DNA of 64,000 nucleotides from Catellatospora coxensis (GTDB lineage Bacteria; Actinomycetota; Actinomycetes; Mycobacteriales; Micromonosporaceae), in NCBI RefSeq assembly GCF_016862635.1, contig NZ_BONI01000032.1, positions 31,776 to 95,775 of the forward strand, given 5' to 3'. Under the pieces are notes generated by a model. The model worked only from the letters and a program-made list of their open reading frames with translations, made no database searches and was not told the DNA's origin. The position numbers were made by a program, and so were the translations under genes. Numbering within the stretch: position 1 is the first letter of the stretch; the number at the start of each line of letters is the position of its first letter. This document shows, piece after piece, positions 37,836 to 45,710 of this stretch.

Positions 37836-38609
37836 TCAGCGGCCGATGAACTTCGGCTGGCGGCGCTCCACGAACGCGGTCATGCCCTCGCGCCGGTCCT
37901 CGGTGGCGAACAGCGCCGCGAACAGCTGGGACTCCCAGGCCAGACCGGCCGCGAGGTCGCGGTCCAGGCCGCCGTCGATGGCCAGCTTGGCCGCCTTCAG
38001 CGCCTGTGCGGGGCCGTTCACGTAACCGGCGACGAGCGCCTTGGCCTGGTCGTACACCATGTCGGCGGCGCACACCCGGTCGGCGAGCCCGATCTCCAGC
38101 GCCTCCTCGGCGTCGACCATACGGCCGGAGAAGATGATGTCCTTGGCCTTGGCCGGGCCGACCAGGCGCGCCAGCCGCTGGGTGCCGCCCGCGCCGGGGA
38201 TGATGCCCAGCTTGATCTCGGGCTGGCCGAGCTTGGCGTCGTCGGCCACGACCCGCCAGTCGCAGGCCAGCGCCAGCTCGCAGCCGCCACCGAGGGCGTA
38301 CCCGGTGATCGCCGCGACGACCGGCTTCGGGATGCGGGCGACGGCGTCGAAGGCGCTGCTCAGCGCACCGGCGCGCGCCGACATGTCCACGTACGACATG
38401 TCCGCCATCTCCTTGATGTCGGCGCCGGCCGCGAAGACCTTCGGCCCGCCGTAGACGACCACGGCGGCGATGCGGCTGTCGGTCGTCACGGCCTGAGCGG
38501 CGGCCCGCAGCTCCTCCTGGACCTGGACGTTCAGCGCGTTCATCGGCGGGCGTTCCAGCCGGATGGTGCCGATGCCTGCGTCGACTTCCACGTTCACGAA
38601 CTCGCCCAC
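37836..38609 (-). CDS. Enoyl-CoA hydratase/isomerase (crotonase)
   Basis: 257 residues, normal length. Oxyanion-hole motif [12 protein letters not shown] (about 60-71) and [15 protein letters not shown]; the two catalytic glutamates of classical hydratases are at GGGCEL and [20 protein letters not shown]. Hydrates 2-enoyl-CoA in fatty acid or amino acid breakdown, with EtfAB-linked dehydrogenases elsewhere. Starts at ATG 38609. Confidence 0.94.
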   Translation of the reverse strand: MGEFVNVEVDAGIGTIRLERPPMNALNVQVQEELRAAAQAVTTDSRIAAVVVYGGPKVFAAGADIKEMADMSYVDMSARAGALSSAFDAVARIPKPVVAAITGYALGGGCELALACDWRVVADDAKLGQPEIKLGIIPGAGGTQRLARLVGPAKAKDIIFSGRMVDAEEALEIGLADRVCAADMVYDQAKALVAGYVNGPAQALKAAKLAIDGGLDRDLAAGLAWESQLFAALFATEDRREGMTAFVERRQPKFIGR

Positions 38610-38689
38610 CGCTGCCTCCTCATCGAGTGCCGATAGGACGAGCTTAGGCGGTTTGCGAGCATCGCCTACCGTGAGGGCCGGAGGCTGCG

Positions 38690-39166
38690 ATGGTCGTCTA
38701 TTACCGCGATCCCGCGGTGGAAATCACCTCCACCGCGATCCACATCCACGACCGCGTCTTCCGGCTCGAGGATCTGGAGTACGTCTGGCACCGCGAGATC
38801 ACCGCTGATCCGCGGGCCATGCGCCGGCTGGCCGGGCGCGGCGCGCTGAACGCCGGCGTCGTGGTCGGCGCGGTGCTGGCCCTGCTCGGGCTCATCTACC
38901 TGGTCGCCGCCACGGTCGGCGAGCCCGGGGCGGCGGGGCGGGTGCTGGTGCCGCTGGCGATCGTCGTGCTGCTGGTCGGCCTCGCCGGCCCCGCGCTGGA
39001 GTGGACGCTGCACCGCCTCGACCACAGCTACGACCAGGGCATCGCCATGCACGAGATCTGGGCGGTATGGCGTGGCCGCGAGCTGCTCCTGCTGCGCGTG
39101 GCCGACGAGTCGCGCTTCGGCCGCATCTACCGCTCCATCCAGCGCGCCCTGGAACAGCACCGCTAG
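38690..39166 (+). CDS. DUF6232 family membrane protein
   Basis: 158 residues. The family start [20 protein letters not shown] is followed by [13 protein letters not shown], two membrane helices (about 55-75 and 85-103) and a cytoplasmic tail. Found widely in actinobacteria with no known role. ATG 38690 has GGAGG 5 nt upstream. Its stop is 4 bp from the convergent YccF gene stop. Confidence 0.82.
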   Translation: MVVYYRDPAVEITSTAIHIHDRVFRLEDLEYVWHREITADPRAMRRLAGRGALNAGVVVGAVLALLGLIYLVAATVGEPGAAGRVLVPLAIVVLLVGLAGPALEWTLHRLDHSYDQGIAMHEIWAVWRGRELLLLRVADESRFGRIYRSIQRALEQHR

Positions 39167-39170
39167 GCGC

Positions 39171-39548
39171 TCAGGGACGTTCGACGATCTCCCGGCCGAG
39201 CGGCCACAGGGCGGCCGGGACCAGCTTGAAGTTGGCGATGCCGAACGGGATGCCGATCAGCGTGATGCACAGCGCGATGCCGGTGACGATGTGCGTCAGC
39301 GCCAGCCACCAGCCCGCCACGATCAGCCAGACGACGTTCGCCAGCGTGGACGCCAGCCCGGCGCTGGGCTTCTCCACGATGGTGTACCCGAACGGCCACA
39401 GCGCGTACCGGGCGATCCGGAACGAGGCCACCCCGAACGGGATGGTCACGATCAGTACGAAGCAGATGATGCCGGCCAGCCCGTACGCGATGGCCAGCAG
39501 GAAGCCGCTGCCGAAGATGAACCACAGGATGTTCAGGAGCGTGCGCAT
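39171..39548 (-). CDS. YccF-domain inner membrane protein
   Basis: 125 residues with two YccF repeats, each giving a membrane hairpin: IPFGVASFRIARYALWPFG and IPFGIANFKLVPAALWPLG. Function is not established. ATG 39548 begins the conserved LLNILWFIFGSG; an upstream in-frame start at 39575 would add unlike residues. Confidence 0.87.
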   Translation of the reverse strand: MRTLLNILWFIFGSGFLLAIAYGLAGIICFVLIVTIPFGVASFRIARYALWPFGYTIVEKPSAGLASTLANVVWLIVAGWWLALTHIVTGIALCITLIGIPFGIANFKLVPAALWPLGREIVERP

Positions 39549-39604
39549 ACCTACGATCGTGACCGGTCCGGGCAAGCCCGGTGCCGATTCCGCCTACGCG
39601 CCGG

Positions 39605-40453
39605 TCAGCGGGCGCGGGCGGTGAACCGGCCCTCGACCGAGGTGACCTCCAGCGGCAGGCCGAAGGTCGCCGACAGGTTGTCCGAGGTGATCGTCTCCGG
39701 GATCGGCCCGGCCGCGACGATGCCGCCCTCGCGCAGCAGCAGCGCGTGGGTGAAGCTCGGCGGGATCTCCTCCACGTGATGCGTCACCAGCACCAGCGCC
39801 GGGGCGTCCGGGTCGGCGGCCAGCTCGGACAGCCGGGCTACCAGGTCCTCGCGGCCGCCCAGGTCCAGCCCGGCCGCGGGCTCGTCGAGCAGCAGCAACT
39901 CCGGGTCGGTCATCAGGGCACGGGCGATCTGGGTGCGCTTGCGCTCGCCCTCGGACAGCGTGCCGTACTGGCGCTGCGCCAGCCCGGCCATGCCCCACTC
40001 GTCGAGCAGCGCGCCGGCGCGGGCCTCGTCCATCGGGTCGTACGACTCCCGGAAGCGGCCCACCACCGACCAGGACGCGGTGACCACCACGTCGCGGACC
40101 AGCTCGCCCGGCGGCACCCGCTCGGCCAGCGCCGCCGTGGACAGGCCGATCCGGGTGCGCAGCTCGTGCATGTCGACGCGGCCGATGCGCTCGCCGAGCA
40201 CGTACACCGTGCCCTTGGTCGGGTGCGCGCGGCCGGCGGCCAGGTGCAGCAGCGTGGTCTTGCCCGCGCCGTTCGGGCCGAGCACCACCCAGCGCTCGTC
40301 GAGCTCCACTCGCCACGAGATGTCCCGCAGCAGGTGCTTGCCCTCGCGGACGACGTCGACGCCTTCGGCGGCGATCACGAGATCGGGGTCGTCCGGGGCG
40401 ACCGCCCGGTTCACCTCGTGGACGGTCTGAGCGACGCGGTGCAGTCCTGACAC
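39605..40453 (-). CDS. Stand-alone ABC-type ATPase
   Basis: 282 residues with one complete ATPase domain: Walker A GPNGAGKTT, signature LSEGERKR, Walker B LLLLDEPAAG and switch His in VTHH. No permease is encoded beside it on this strand. Related single ATPases in actinobacteria are of unknown role and may work with a distant permease. GTG 40453 is used; GTG 40414 is possible, and neither has a strong ribosome site. Divergent from an ABC exporter pair. Confidence 0.85.
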   Translation of the reverse strand: MSGLHRVAQTVHEVNRAVAPDDPDLVIAAEGVDVVREGKHLLRDISWRVELDERWVVLGPNGAGKTTLLHLAAGRAHPTKGTVYVLGERIGRVDMHELRTRIGLSTAALAERVPPGELVRDVVVTASWSVVGRFRESYDPMDEARAGALLDEWGMAGLAQRQYGTLSEGERKRTQIARALMTDPELLLLDEPAAGLDLGGREDLVARLSELAADPDAPALVLVTHHVEEIPPSFTHALLLREGGIVAAGPIPETITSDNLSATFGLPLEVTSVEGRFTARAR

Positions 40454-40591
40454 AGCCGATATCCAATCACGGCCGCGCCCGCCGGGGTGCAGACCTGCCA
40501 GCCAGATCACAGTCCGGCCGACACCGGGACCCCACGAGCGCCGCCGGATCACATACGGTGAGGCGGCACACAGACCGATTGGGGAGGCGCT

Positions 40592-41599
40592 GTGACCGCC
40601 GTGATCGAGATCAGCGGGCTGTGCAAGACGTTCCACAGCCTGTGGCGCGAGGAGAAGACCGCGCTCGACGGCTTCGACATGTACGTCGAGAAGGGCCAGG
40701 TGCACGGCTTCCTCGGGCCCAACGGCTCGGGCAAGACCACCACGCTGCGTACGCTGCTCGGCCTGCTGCGGCCCGACGAAGGCGTGATGCGCATCCTCGA
40801 CACGCCCAGCGCCGACTTCGGCAGCGTGGCGCACCGGGTCGGCGCGATCGTGGAGAGCCCGGCGTTCTTCACCCCGTTCACCGGCCGCAAGACGCTCCAG
40901 CTGCTGGCCACCGCGGGCGGGCTGCCCCGCGGGCGGGTCGACGAGGTGCTGACCACGGTCGGGCTGCGCGACCGCGCCGACGAGCCGGTCAAGGTGTACT
41001 CGCTGGGCATGCGCCAGCGGCTCGCCGTCGCCTCCGCCCTGCTCAAGCGGCCCGAGCTGCTCATCCTCGACGAGCCCGCGAACGGGCTGGACCCGTCCGG
41101 CATCCACGCCATGCGCACCCTGATGAGCGAGCTGGCCGAGCAGGGCGTGACCGTGCTGCTCTCCAGCCACCTGCTGTCCGAGATCGAGCAGGTCTGCGAT
41201 TCGGTGACCATCATCGACCGGGGTCGCCGGGTCGCCCACGGGCCCGTGTCCGTGGTGCTGGCCGGGCACGACACCGGCGAGCACCTGGTCCGGGTCGCCG
41301 ACCCCGAGCAGGCCGCGCAGGTGCTGCGGACCGCGGGCGCGACGGTGCGCTCCGCCGACGGCGTGCTGTTCGTCGGCGGCGTCAGCGGCCCGGCCGCGAT
41401 CAGCGAGACGCTCGGCCGGGCCGGCCTCTGGGTGACCGAGCTGACGCCGCTCACCCCCGACCTGGAGAGCGTCTTCCTGGATCTCACCGGCACCCGGCCC
41501 GCCGCCGACGCGCCCCCGCAGATCGCGGTGCCGACCCGCCGCCGCCCACCCGCCGACAACTTGATCAACCTCGACGTGAGAAGCGAGGAGAGGGCATGA
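40592..41599 (+). CDS. ABC-2 type transporter ATPase
   Basis: 335 residues. Walker A GPNGSGKTTT (about 44-53), signature YSLGMRQRLAVA, Walker B LLILDEPANGLDP, switch His in LLSSHLL. C-terminal ~100 residues form the accessory domain of drug or lantibiotic exporter ATPases (CcmA/DrrA-like). GTG 40592 has GGGGAGG 4 nt upstream. It pairs with the permease at 41667, separated by a 24-codon mini-gene. Confidence 0.92.
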   Translation: MTAVIEISGLCKTFHSLWREEKTALDGFDMYVEKGQVHGFLGPNGSGKTTTLRTLLGLLRPDEGVMRILDTPSADFGSVAHRVGAIVESPAFFTPFTGRKTLQLLATAGGLPRGRVDEVLTTVGLRDRADEPVKVYSLGMRQRLAVASALLKRPELLILDEPANGLDPSGIHAMRTLMSELAEQGVTVLLSSHLLSEIEQVCDSVTIIDRGRRVAHGPVSVVLAGHDTGEHLVRVADPEQAAQVLRTAGATVRSADGVLFVGGVSGPAAISETLGRAGLWVTELTPLTPDLESVFLDLTGTRPAADAPPQIAVPTRRRPPADNLINLDVRSEERA

Positions 41600-41670
41600 G
41601 CGAGCGCAGCGAGCGAATCAGCAGGCTCAGGCAACATGCCGTCGACGAGCGAAGCGAGGAGAGGGCATGA
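41596..41670 (+). repeat. 71-bp duplication forming a 24-codon mini-gene between ATPase and permease
   Basis: The ATPase ends ...RSEERA-stop and the inserted ORF ends ...RSEERA-stop; AAGCGAGGAGAGGGCATGA occurs at both ends, 71 bp apart. The mini-ORF starts at ATG 41596 (MSERSERISRLRQH...) overlapping the ATPase stop as ATGA, and its own stop overlaps the permease start as ATGA. It thus keeps coupling and gives the permease a fresh GAGGAG site. The peptide is probably not functional itself. Confidence 0.7.
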
Positions 41671-42641
41671 ATCTGGTACGTGCCGAGGTGAGCCGGCTGC
41701 TGTCGCGGCGGTTCACCCACATCATGGTGCTCGGCCTGCTCGCCGTCTTCGGTGTCACCGCGGCGACCACGCTGGCCAACTCCACGCGACCCGACGCCGG
41801 GGTCTGGGCCGCCGCCCAGAAGACCGCCGAGGAGCGGCGCGAGAGCCTCGTCCGGTTCAAGCTGAACTGCCAGGAGAAGTTCCTCGTCGACAAGGAGGCC
41901 GCGGAGGCGGCGTTCCCCGGCGGCTGCGACGCCGCGGGCAACCCGGCCGACGTCGAGTCCTCGCGCTACCTCGAGGACGCCTTCGTGTTCGAGCAGGAGA
42001 TCGGAGGCCTCACCGTCTTCCTGGCGATCTATCTCAGCTTCTTCGCCTTCGTGATCGCCGCGTCGTTCATCGGGGCCGAGATGAGCAGCGGCGGGATCAC
42101 CAACCTGCTGCTGTGGCGGCCGCAGCGCTCCGCGATCCTCGGGGCCAAGCTCACCGCGCTGACCGGCTGCGTCGCGGTGTTCTCCGCCCTGTTCACGGCG
42201 CTCTACATCGGCACGTTCTATCTGATCGCCTACACCTCGGGCTGGACCGGCCAACCCGGTGTGGCCTTCTGGGCCGACCTCGCCGCGCTGGGCGGGCGTG
42301 CCGTCGCGCTCTCGACCGCCGCCGCCGCGAGCGCGTTCGCGCTGGCCACGCTGGCCCGCCACACGGCGGCCGCGCTGGGTATCGCGGTCGGCTACTTCCT
42401 GATCTGGGAGGCGGGCGCGCGCATCGTCTTCGAGATCGGCGGCATGCTGCCGTACGACCCGTACTTCCTGTCCAGCTATCTGTCCGCGTTCGTCTCCGGC
42501 GACCTGACCTACTGGCACGGCCTCGACGGCACGGGCGACCTGGTGATCACCCGGCTCAGCGGCGGCATGGTGGTGGCGGGCCTCACCGCCGTCCTGATCA
42601 CCGCCGCGTTCGCCAACTTCCGCCGCCGAGACCTGGCCTGA
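41667..42641 (+). CDS. ABC-2 type permease
   Basis: 324 residues with about six membrane helices and a long extracellular loop between helices 1 and 2 (about 45-105) containing two cysteines, CQEKF and GGCDAAG, that may form a disulfide. Partner of the ATPase at 40592; together they probably export a drug, peptide or lipid. Ribosome site GAGGAGAGGGC lies directly before ATG 41667. The stop abuts the stop of the convergent ROK gene with no gap. Confidence 0.87.
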   Translation: MNLVRAEVSRLLSRRFTHIMVLGLLAVFGVTAATTLANSTRPDAGVWAAAQKTAEERRESLVRFKLNCQEKFLVDKEAAEAAFPGGCDAAGNPADVESSRYLEDAFVFEQEIGGLTVFLAIYLSFFAFVIAASFIGAEMSSGGITNLLLWRPQRSAILGAKLTALTGCVAVFSALFTALYIGTFYLIAYTSGWTGQPGVAFWADLAALGGRAVALSTAAAASAFALATLARHTAAALGIAVGYFLIWEAGARIVFEIGGMLPYDPYFLSSYLSAFVSGDLTYWHGLDGTGDLVITRLSGGMVVAGLTAVLITAAFANFRRRDLA

Positions 42642-43832
42642 TCAGTCGACGGTGGAGCCGAAGACCTCGTCGCGGACCGCGTCGAGGGCGGTGAGCAGCG
42701 CACCCTGCAGCACGGGCTCGTCGGCGACGCCGGTCACCACGACCCGCGGGGCCACCGGGCTGATCGCGGCGACCTCGTGCTGCACGCGCTCGGCCAGCGG
42801 GGTGCCGCCCGCCGCGCCGACCTCGCCGGCCAGCACCACCAGCGGCGGGTCGAGCACGATGCAGGAGGCCGCCACGCCCAGCGCGAGCCGCCGGGCGACC
42901 TCGTCGAGCACCGGGCCGCCCTTGGTGCCCGCCGCGATCGCGGCCTTGACCGCCTCGGCCGCGGTGCCGGACCGGAAGCCGTGCTCGCGGGCCACCTGGC
43001 GGACCGCGTCCGCCCCGGCGACCTGCTGGAACGCGCCCTTGCCGCGCCGGCTGACCTCGCGCGGGATGTCCGCGCCGGGCACCGGCAGGTAGCCGATCTC
43101 ACCGGCCGCGCCGGCGGTGCCGCGGTGCAGCCGGCCGCCGAGCATGACGGCCAGGCCGACGCCCTGGCCGATCCAGACGAGCAGGAAGTCGCCGACCTCG
43201 CGGGCCGCGCCGGCGTGCGACTCGGCGACGGCGGCGAGGTTCACGTCGTTCTCGAACACGATGGTGGTGTGCAGGTCGTCGCGCAGGGCCGCGGCGAGGC
43301 CGCGCTGCCAGCGGGGCAGGTTGAAGGCGAAGACGATGTCACCGGTGTTCGGGTCGACCAGGCCCGGGGTGCCCAGCACGATGCGGCGCACGTCGCCGAG
43401 GGAGGCGCCCGCCTGCTCGGCCGCCTGCACGACGGCGTTGTGCACCAGCCGCACCGGGTCTTCGCCGCCGCCGTTGGCGTCGGGCTTGGTGGAGACCTCG
43501 ACCCGGCCCACCACCGCGCCGGTGATGTCGGCACAGGCGGCCACCACGTGCTCGTCGCCCACCTCGACGCCCACCACGTACGCGCTGTTCGGCGCGACGT
43601 TGTAGAGCTGCGCGTTGGGGCCGCGGCCACCCGCCTGCTCGCCGACCCGGCGCACCAGGCCGCGCTCCTCCAGCCGCTCGACCAGCTGGGAGGCGGTGAC
43701 CTTGGACAGGCCGGTCAGCTCGCCGAGCTGGGATCGGGTCAGCGGGCCTCGCGCCAGCAGCAGCTCGAGGGCGGCCCGGTCGTTGAGCGCGCGGAGCAGC
43801 CGGGGGGTGCCGGGCTGGGAAACTGCGGCCAT
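42642..43832 (-). CDS. ROK-family transcriptional repressor
   Basis: 396 residues. An N-terminal winged helix (LLARGPLTRSQLGELTGLSK, about 24-43) precedes a sugar-kinase-like ROK domain with VGVEVGDEHV, LGTPGLVDP and GTAGAAGEIGYLPV. The Cys-x-Cys-Gly zinc motif that normally follows GEIG is missing; the segment reads VSRRGKGAFQQ. The protein probably binds an amino sugar and controls the divergent GH3 gene, where an operator-like dyad lies. Start ATG 43832. Confidence 0.9.
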   Translation of the reverse strand: MAAVSQPGTPRLLRALNDRAALELLLARGPLTRSQLGELTGLSKVTASQLVERLEERGLVRRVGEQAGGRGPNAQLYNVAPNSAYVVGVEVGDEHVVAACADITGAVVGRVEVSTKPDANGGGEDPVRLVHNAVVQAAEQAGASLGDVRRIVLGTPGLVDPNTGDIVFAFNLPRWQRGLAAALRDDLHTTIVFENDVNLAAVAESHAGAAREVGDFLLVWIGQGVGLAVMLGGRLHRGTAGAAGEIGYLPVPGADIPREVSRRGKGAFQQVAGADAVRQVAREHGFRSGTAAEAVKAAIAAGTKGGPVLDEVARRLALGVAASCIVLDPPLVVLAGEVGAAGGTPLAERVQHEVAAISPVAPRVVVTGVADEPVLQGALLTALDAVRDEVFGSTVD

Positions 43833-43891
43833 GGTGCGTCATCCTAGAGTTCGGCTGTGCGGCAGCGCCGGATGTCGGCGCGCGCTGGCTT

Positions 43892-43911
43892 TTAGTAAAG
43901 TTTCTTATTAG
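43892..43911. promoter_or_regulatory. Candidate ROK operator
   Basis: TTAGTAAAGTTTCTTATTAG is an AT-rich partial dyad in the 204-bp region between the ROK gene and the GH3 gene. It overlaps the -35 area of a TACCTT -10 at 43919-43924. Operators of ROK repressors in actinobacteria have a similar TTAGnAAnnTTnCTAA form. Confidence 0.55.
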
Positions 43912-43933
43912 ATTGGGTTACCTTAACCGGTAC

Positions 43934-43950
43934 GGCCGTAGCCTACGGCC
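43934..43950 (+). promoter_or_regulatory. Leader hairpin before GH3 gene
   Basis: GGCCGTAG-C-CTACGGCC is a perfect 8-bp stem with a one-base centre, just downstream of the predicted GH3 promoter and 86 bp before its start codon. Confidence 0.4.
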
Positions 43951-44036
43951 TACGAGCACAAAACCACTATGGATGGCAAGACCCGACACTCTGGCCGAAG
44001 GGCCCACCACCACGTCGGGTCGAAGCGGAGGACACC

Positions 44037-45485
44037 GTGACCACTGATCCAGGTCTGCGCCGGCTGGCACTGCGCACCATGCTGGCCGCGTTCCAGGGCC
44101 ACACCGCACCCGAGTGGGCCACCGGCCTGCTCGGCGAGGGCCTGGCCGGCTACACGCTGTTCGGGTTCAACGTGGCCGAGCCGGTGCAGCTCGCCACGCT
44201 GACCGGCCAGCTGCGGGCCGCGCGCCGCGACACCCTCATCGCCATCGACGAGGAGGGCGGCGACGTCACCCGCCTGGCCCACCGCACCGGCAGCCCGTAC
44301 CCGGGCAACGCGGCGCTGGGCGCGATCGGCGACCTCGACCTGACCCGCCGCGTCTACCACTCCATCGGGCGCGAGCTGGCCGACGTCGGCATCAACCTGA
44401 ACCTGGCGCCGACCGTCGACGTCAACACCGCCACCGACAACCCGGTCATCGGCACCCGGTCGTTCGGCGCGGACCCGGTCCGGGTCGCCGCGCACGCCGC
44501 CGCGGCCGTGGTCGGTCTCCAGCAGGCCGGCGTGGCCGCCTGCGCCAAGCACTTCCCCGGGCACGGCGCGACCATCGCCGACTCCCACCTGGAGCTGCCG
44601 ACCGTCGACGTGACGCCGCAGCTGCTGCGCGACCGCGAGCTGCCCCCGTTCGCGGCCGTCATCGCGGCGGGCACCAAGGCGATCATGACGGCGCACATCC
44701 GGGTGCCCGCGATCACCGGCGACGACCCGGCCACGTTCAGCGAGACGCTGCTGGTCGACGTGCTGCGCCGGGAGTACGGCTTCACCGGTTGCGTGGTCAC
44801 CGACGCGCTGGAGATGCAGGGCGCGGCCCGCGCGGCGGGCGGCATCGGCCCGGCCGCGGTACGGGCCCTGCGGGCCGGGGCCGACCTGCTCTGCCTCGGC
44901 GCGGACATCGACCTGGAGATCACCGAGCACGTCGCGTCGGCCATCGCCGGCGCGATCGCCGACGGCACGCTGCCCGTCGCGCGGGTCGAGCAGGCCGTCG
45001 CCCGCAACCAGGCCCTCGCGGCGTGGACGCACGGGATCGAGGAGATCGAGCTCAGCCCCCGGCTGGGCTACGACGCGGCGCGGCGCGCGGTCAGCGTCGA
45101 GGGCAGCCTGACCGGGTTCGAGCAGCCGTTCGTCGTACAGCTGCGGGCCGGGCACACCATCGCCGAGGGCGCCGTGCCGTGGGGCCTGTCCCCGCACCTC
45201 GACGGCACCCCGCAGCTGGCCGTGGCCGCCGACGAGACCAGCGCCGGCGCGCTCATCGACGCCGCCGCCGGACGCCCCATCGTGCTCGTCGGCCGGCACA
45301 CCCACCGCAACCCCGCCGCCCGGTCCCTGGCCGAGCAGCTGGCCGCGGTGCACCCGCTGGCCGTGGTCGAGATGGGCTGGCCCGCCGGCTGGCGTCCCAA
45401 CGGTGTGAAGGCCTTCGTCACCACGTACGGCGCGAGCCACGCCAACGGCCGCGCGGCCGCCGAGATCCTGGGCCTCGCCTCGTAA
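44037..45485 (+). CDS. GH3 beta-N-acetylhexosaminidase (NagZ-like)
   Basis: 482 residues. The NagZ subfamily removes GlcNAc from peptidoglycan or chitin fragments. Diagnostic motif KHFPGHG...DSHLELP, with the catalytic His/Asp pair replacing a classic acid/base, and nucleophile Asp in VVTDALEMQGA. The C-terminal ~130 residues form the second GH3 domain. No signal peptide, so cytoplasmic. GTG 44037 has GGAGG 6 nt upstream. Divergent from the ROK repressor, consistent with amino-sugar control. Ends facing the glutamate dehydrogenase across palindrome A3. Confidence 0.92.
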   Translation: MTTDPGLRRLALRTMLAAFQGHTAPEWATGLLGEGLAGYTLFGFNVAEPVQLATLTGQLRAARRDTLIAIDEEGGDVTRLAHRTGSPYPGNAALGAIGDLDLTRRVYHSIGRELADVGINLNLAPTVDVNTATDNPVIGTRSFGADPVRVAAHAAAAVVGLQQAGVAACAKHFPGHGATIADSHLELPTVDVTPQLLRDRELPPFAAVIAAGTKAIMTAHIRVPAITGDDPATFSETLLVDVLRREYGFTGCVVTDALEMQGAARAAGGIGPAAVRALRAGADLLCLGADIDLEITEHVASAIAGAIADGTLPVARVEQAVARNQALAAWTHGIEEIELSPRLGYDAARRAVSVEGSLTGFEQPFVVQLRAGHTIAEGAVPWGLSPHLDGTPQLAVAADETSAGALIDAAAGRPIVLVGRHTHRNPAARSLAEQLAAVHPLAVVEMGWPAGWRPNGVKAFVTTYGASHANGRAAAEILGLAS

Positions 45486-45576
45486 CCGCCGTCTCCCCCG
45501 AGCACAACGCCGACCCGCCACACCACCGCACGAACCACAAGCGGCCCACCACCGGGCGGCGCCCCGAATTGCATAA

Positions 45577-45633
45577 ACGTTGGCCTATCTCATCGAAAAT
45601 CTGTGACCCAGATTCGATGAGATAGGCCAACGT
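45577..45633. repeat. Palindromic element A, copy 3
   Basis: Perfect 21-bp arms (45577-45597 and 45613-45633) around 15 nt that extend the stem through AATCTG/CAGATT. Core ACGTTGGCCTATCTCATCG. Lies 91 bp after the GH3 stop and 77 bp before the glutamate dehydrogenase stop, between convergent genes. Confidence 0.88.
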
Positions 45634-45710
45634 CTACGAAAAGGGCGGTCCCGCACGACCGAGCACGCCGATGCGGGCGGCTCGGGTCGCGCGGGACCGT
45701 CGTGACGCGG

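Noticed and set aside
41596..41670. 24-residue SERSER peptide as a functional protein
   Set aside because: It derives from a duplicated operon junction; its end repeats the ATPase C-terminus, so it is kept as a repeat rather than a gene.
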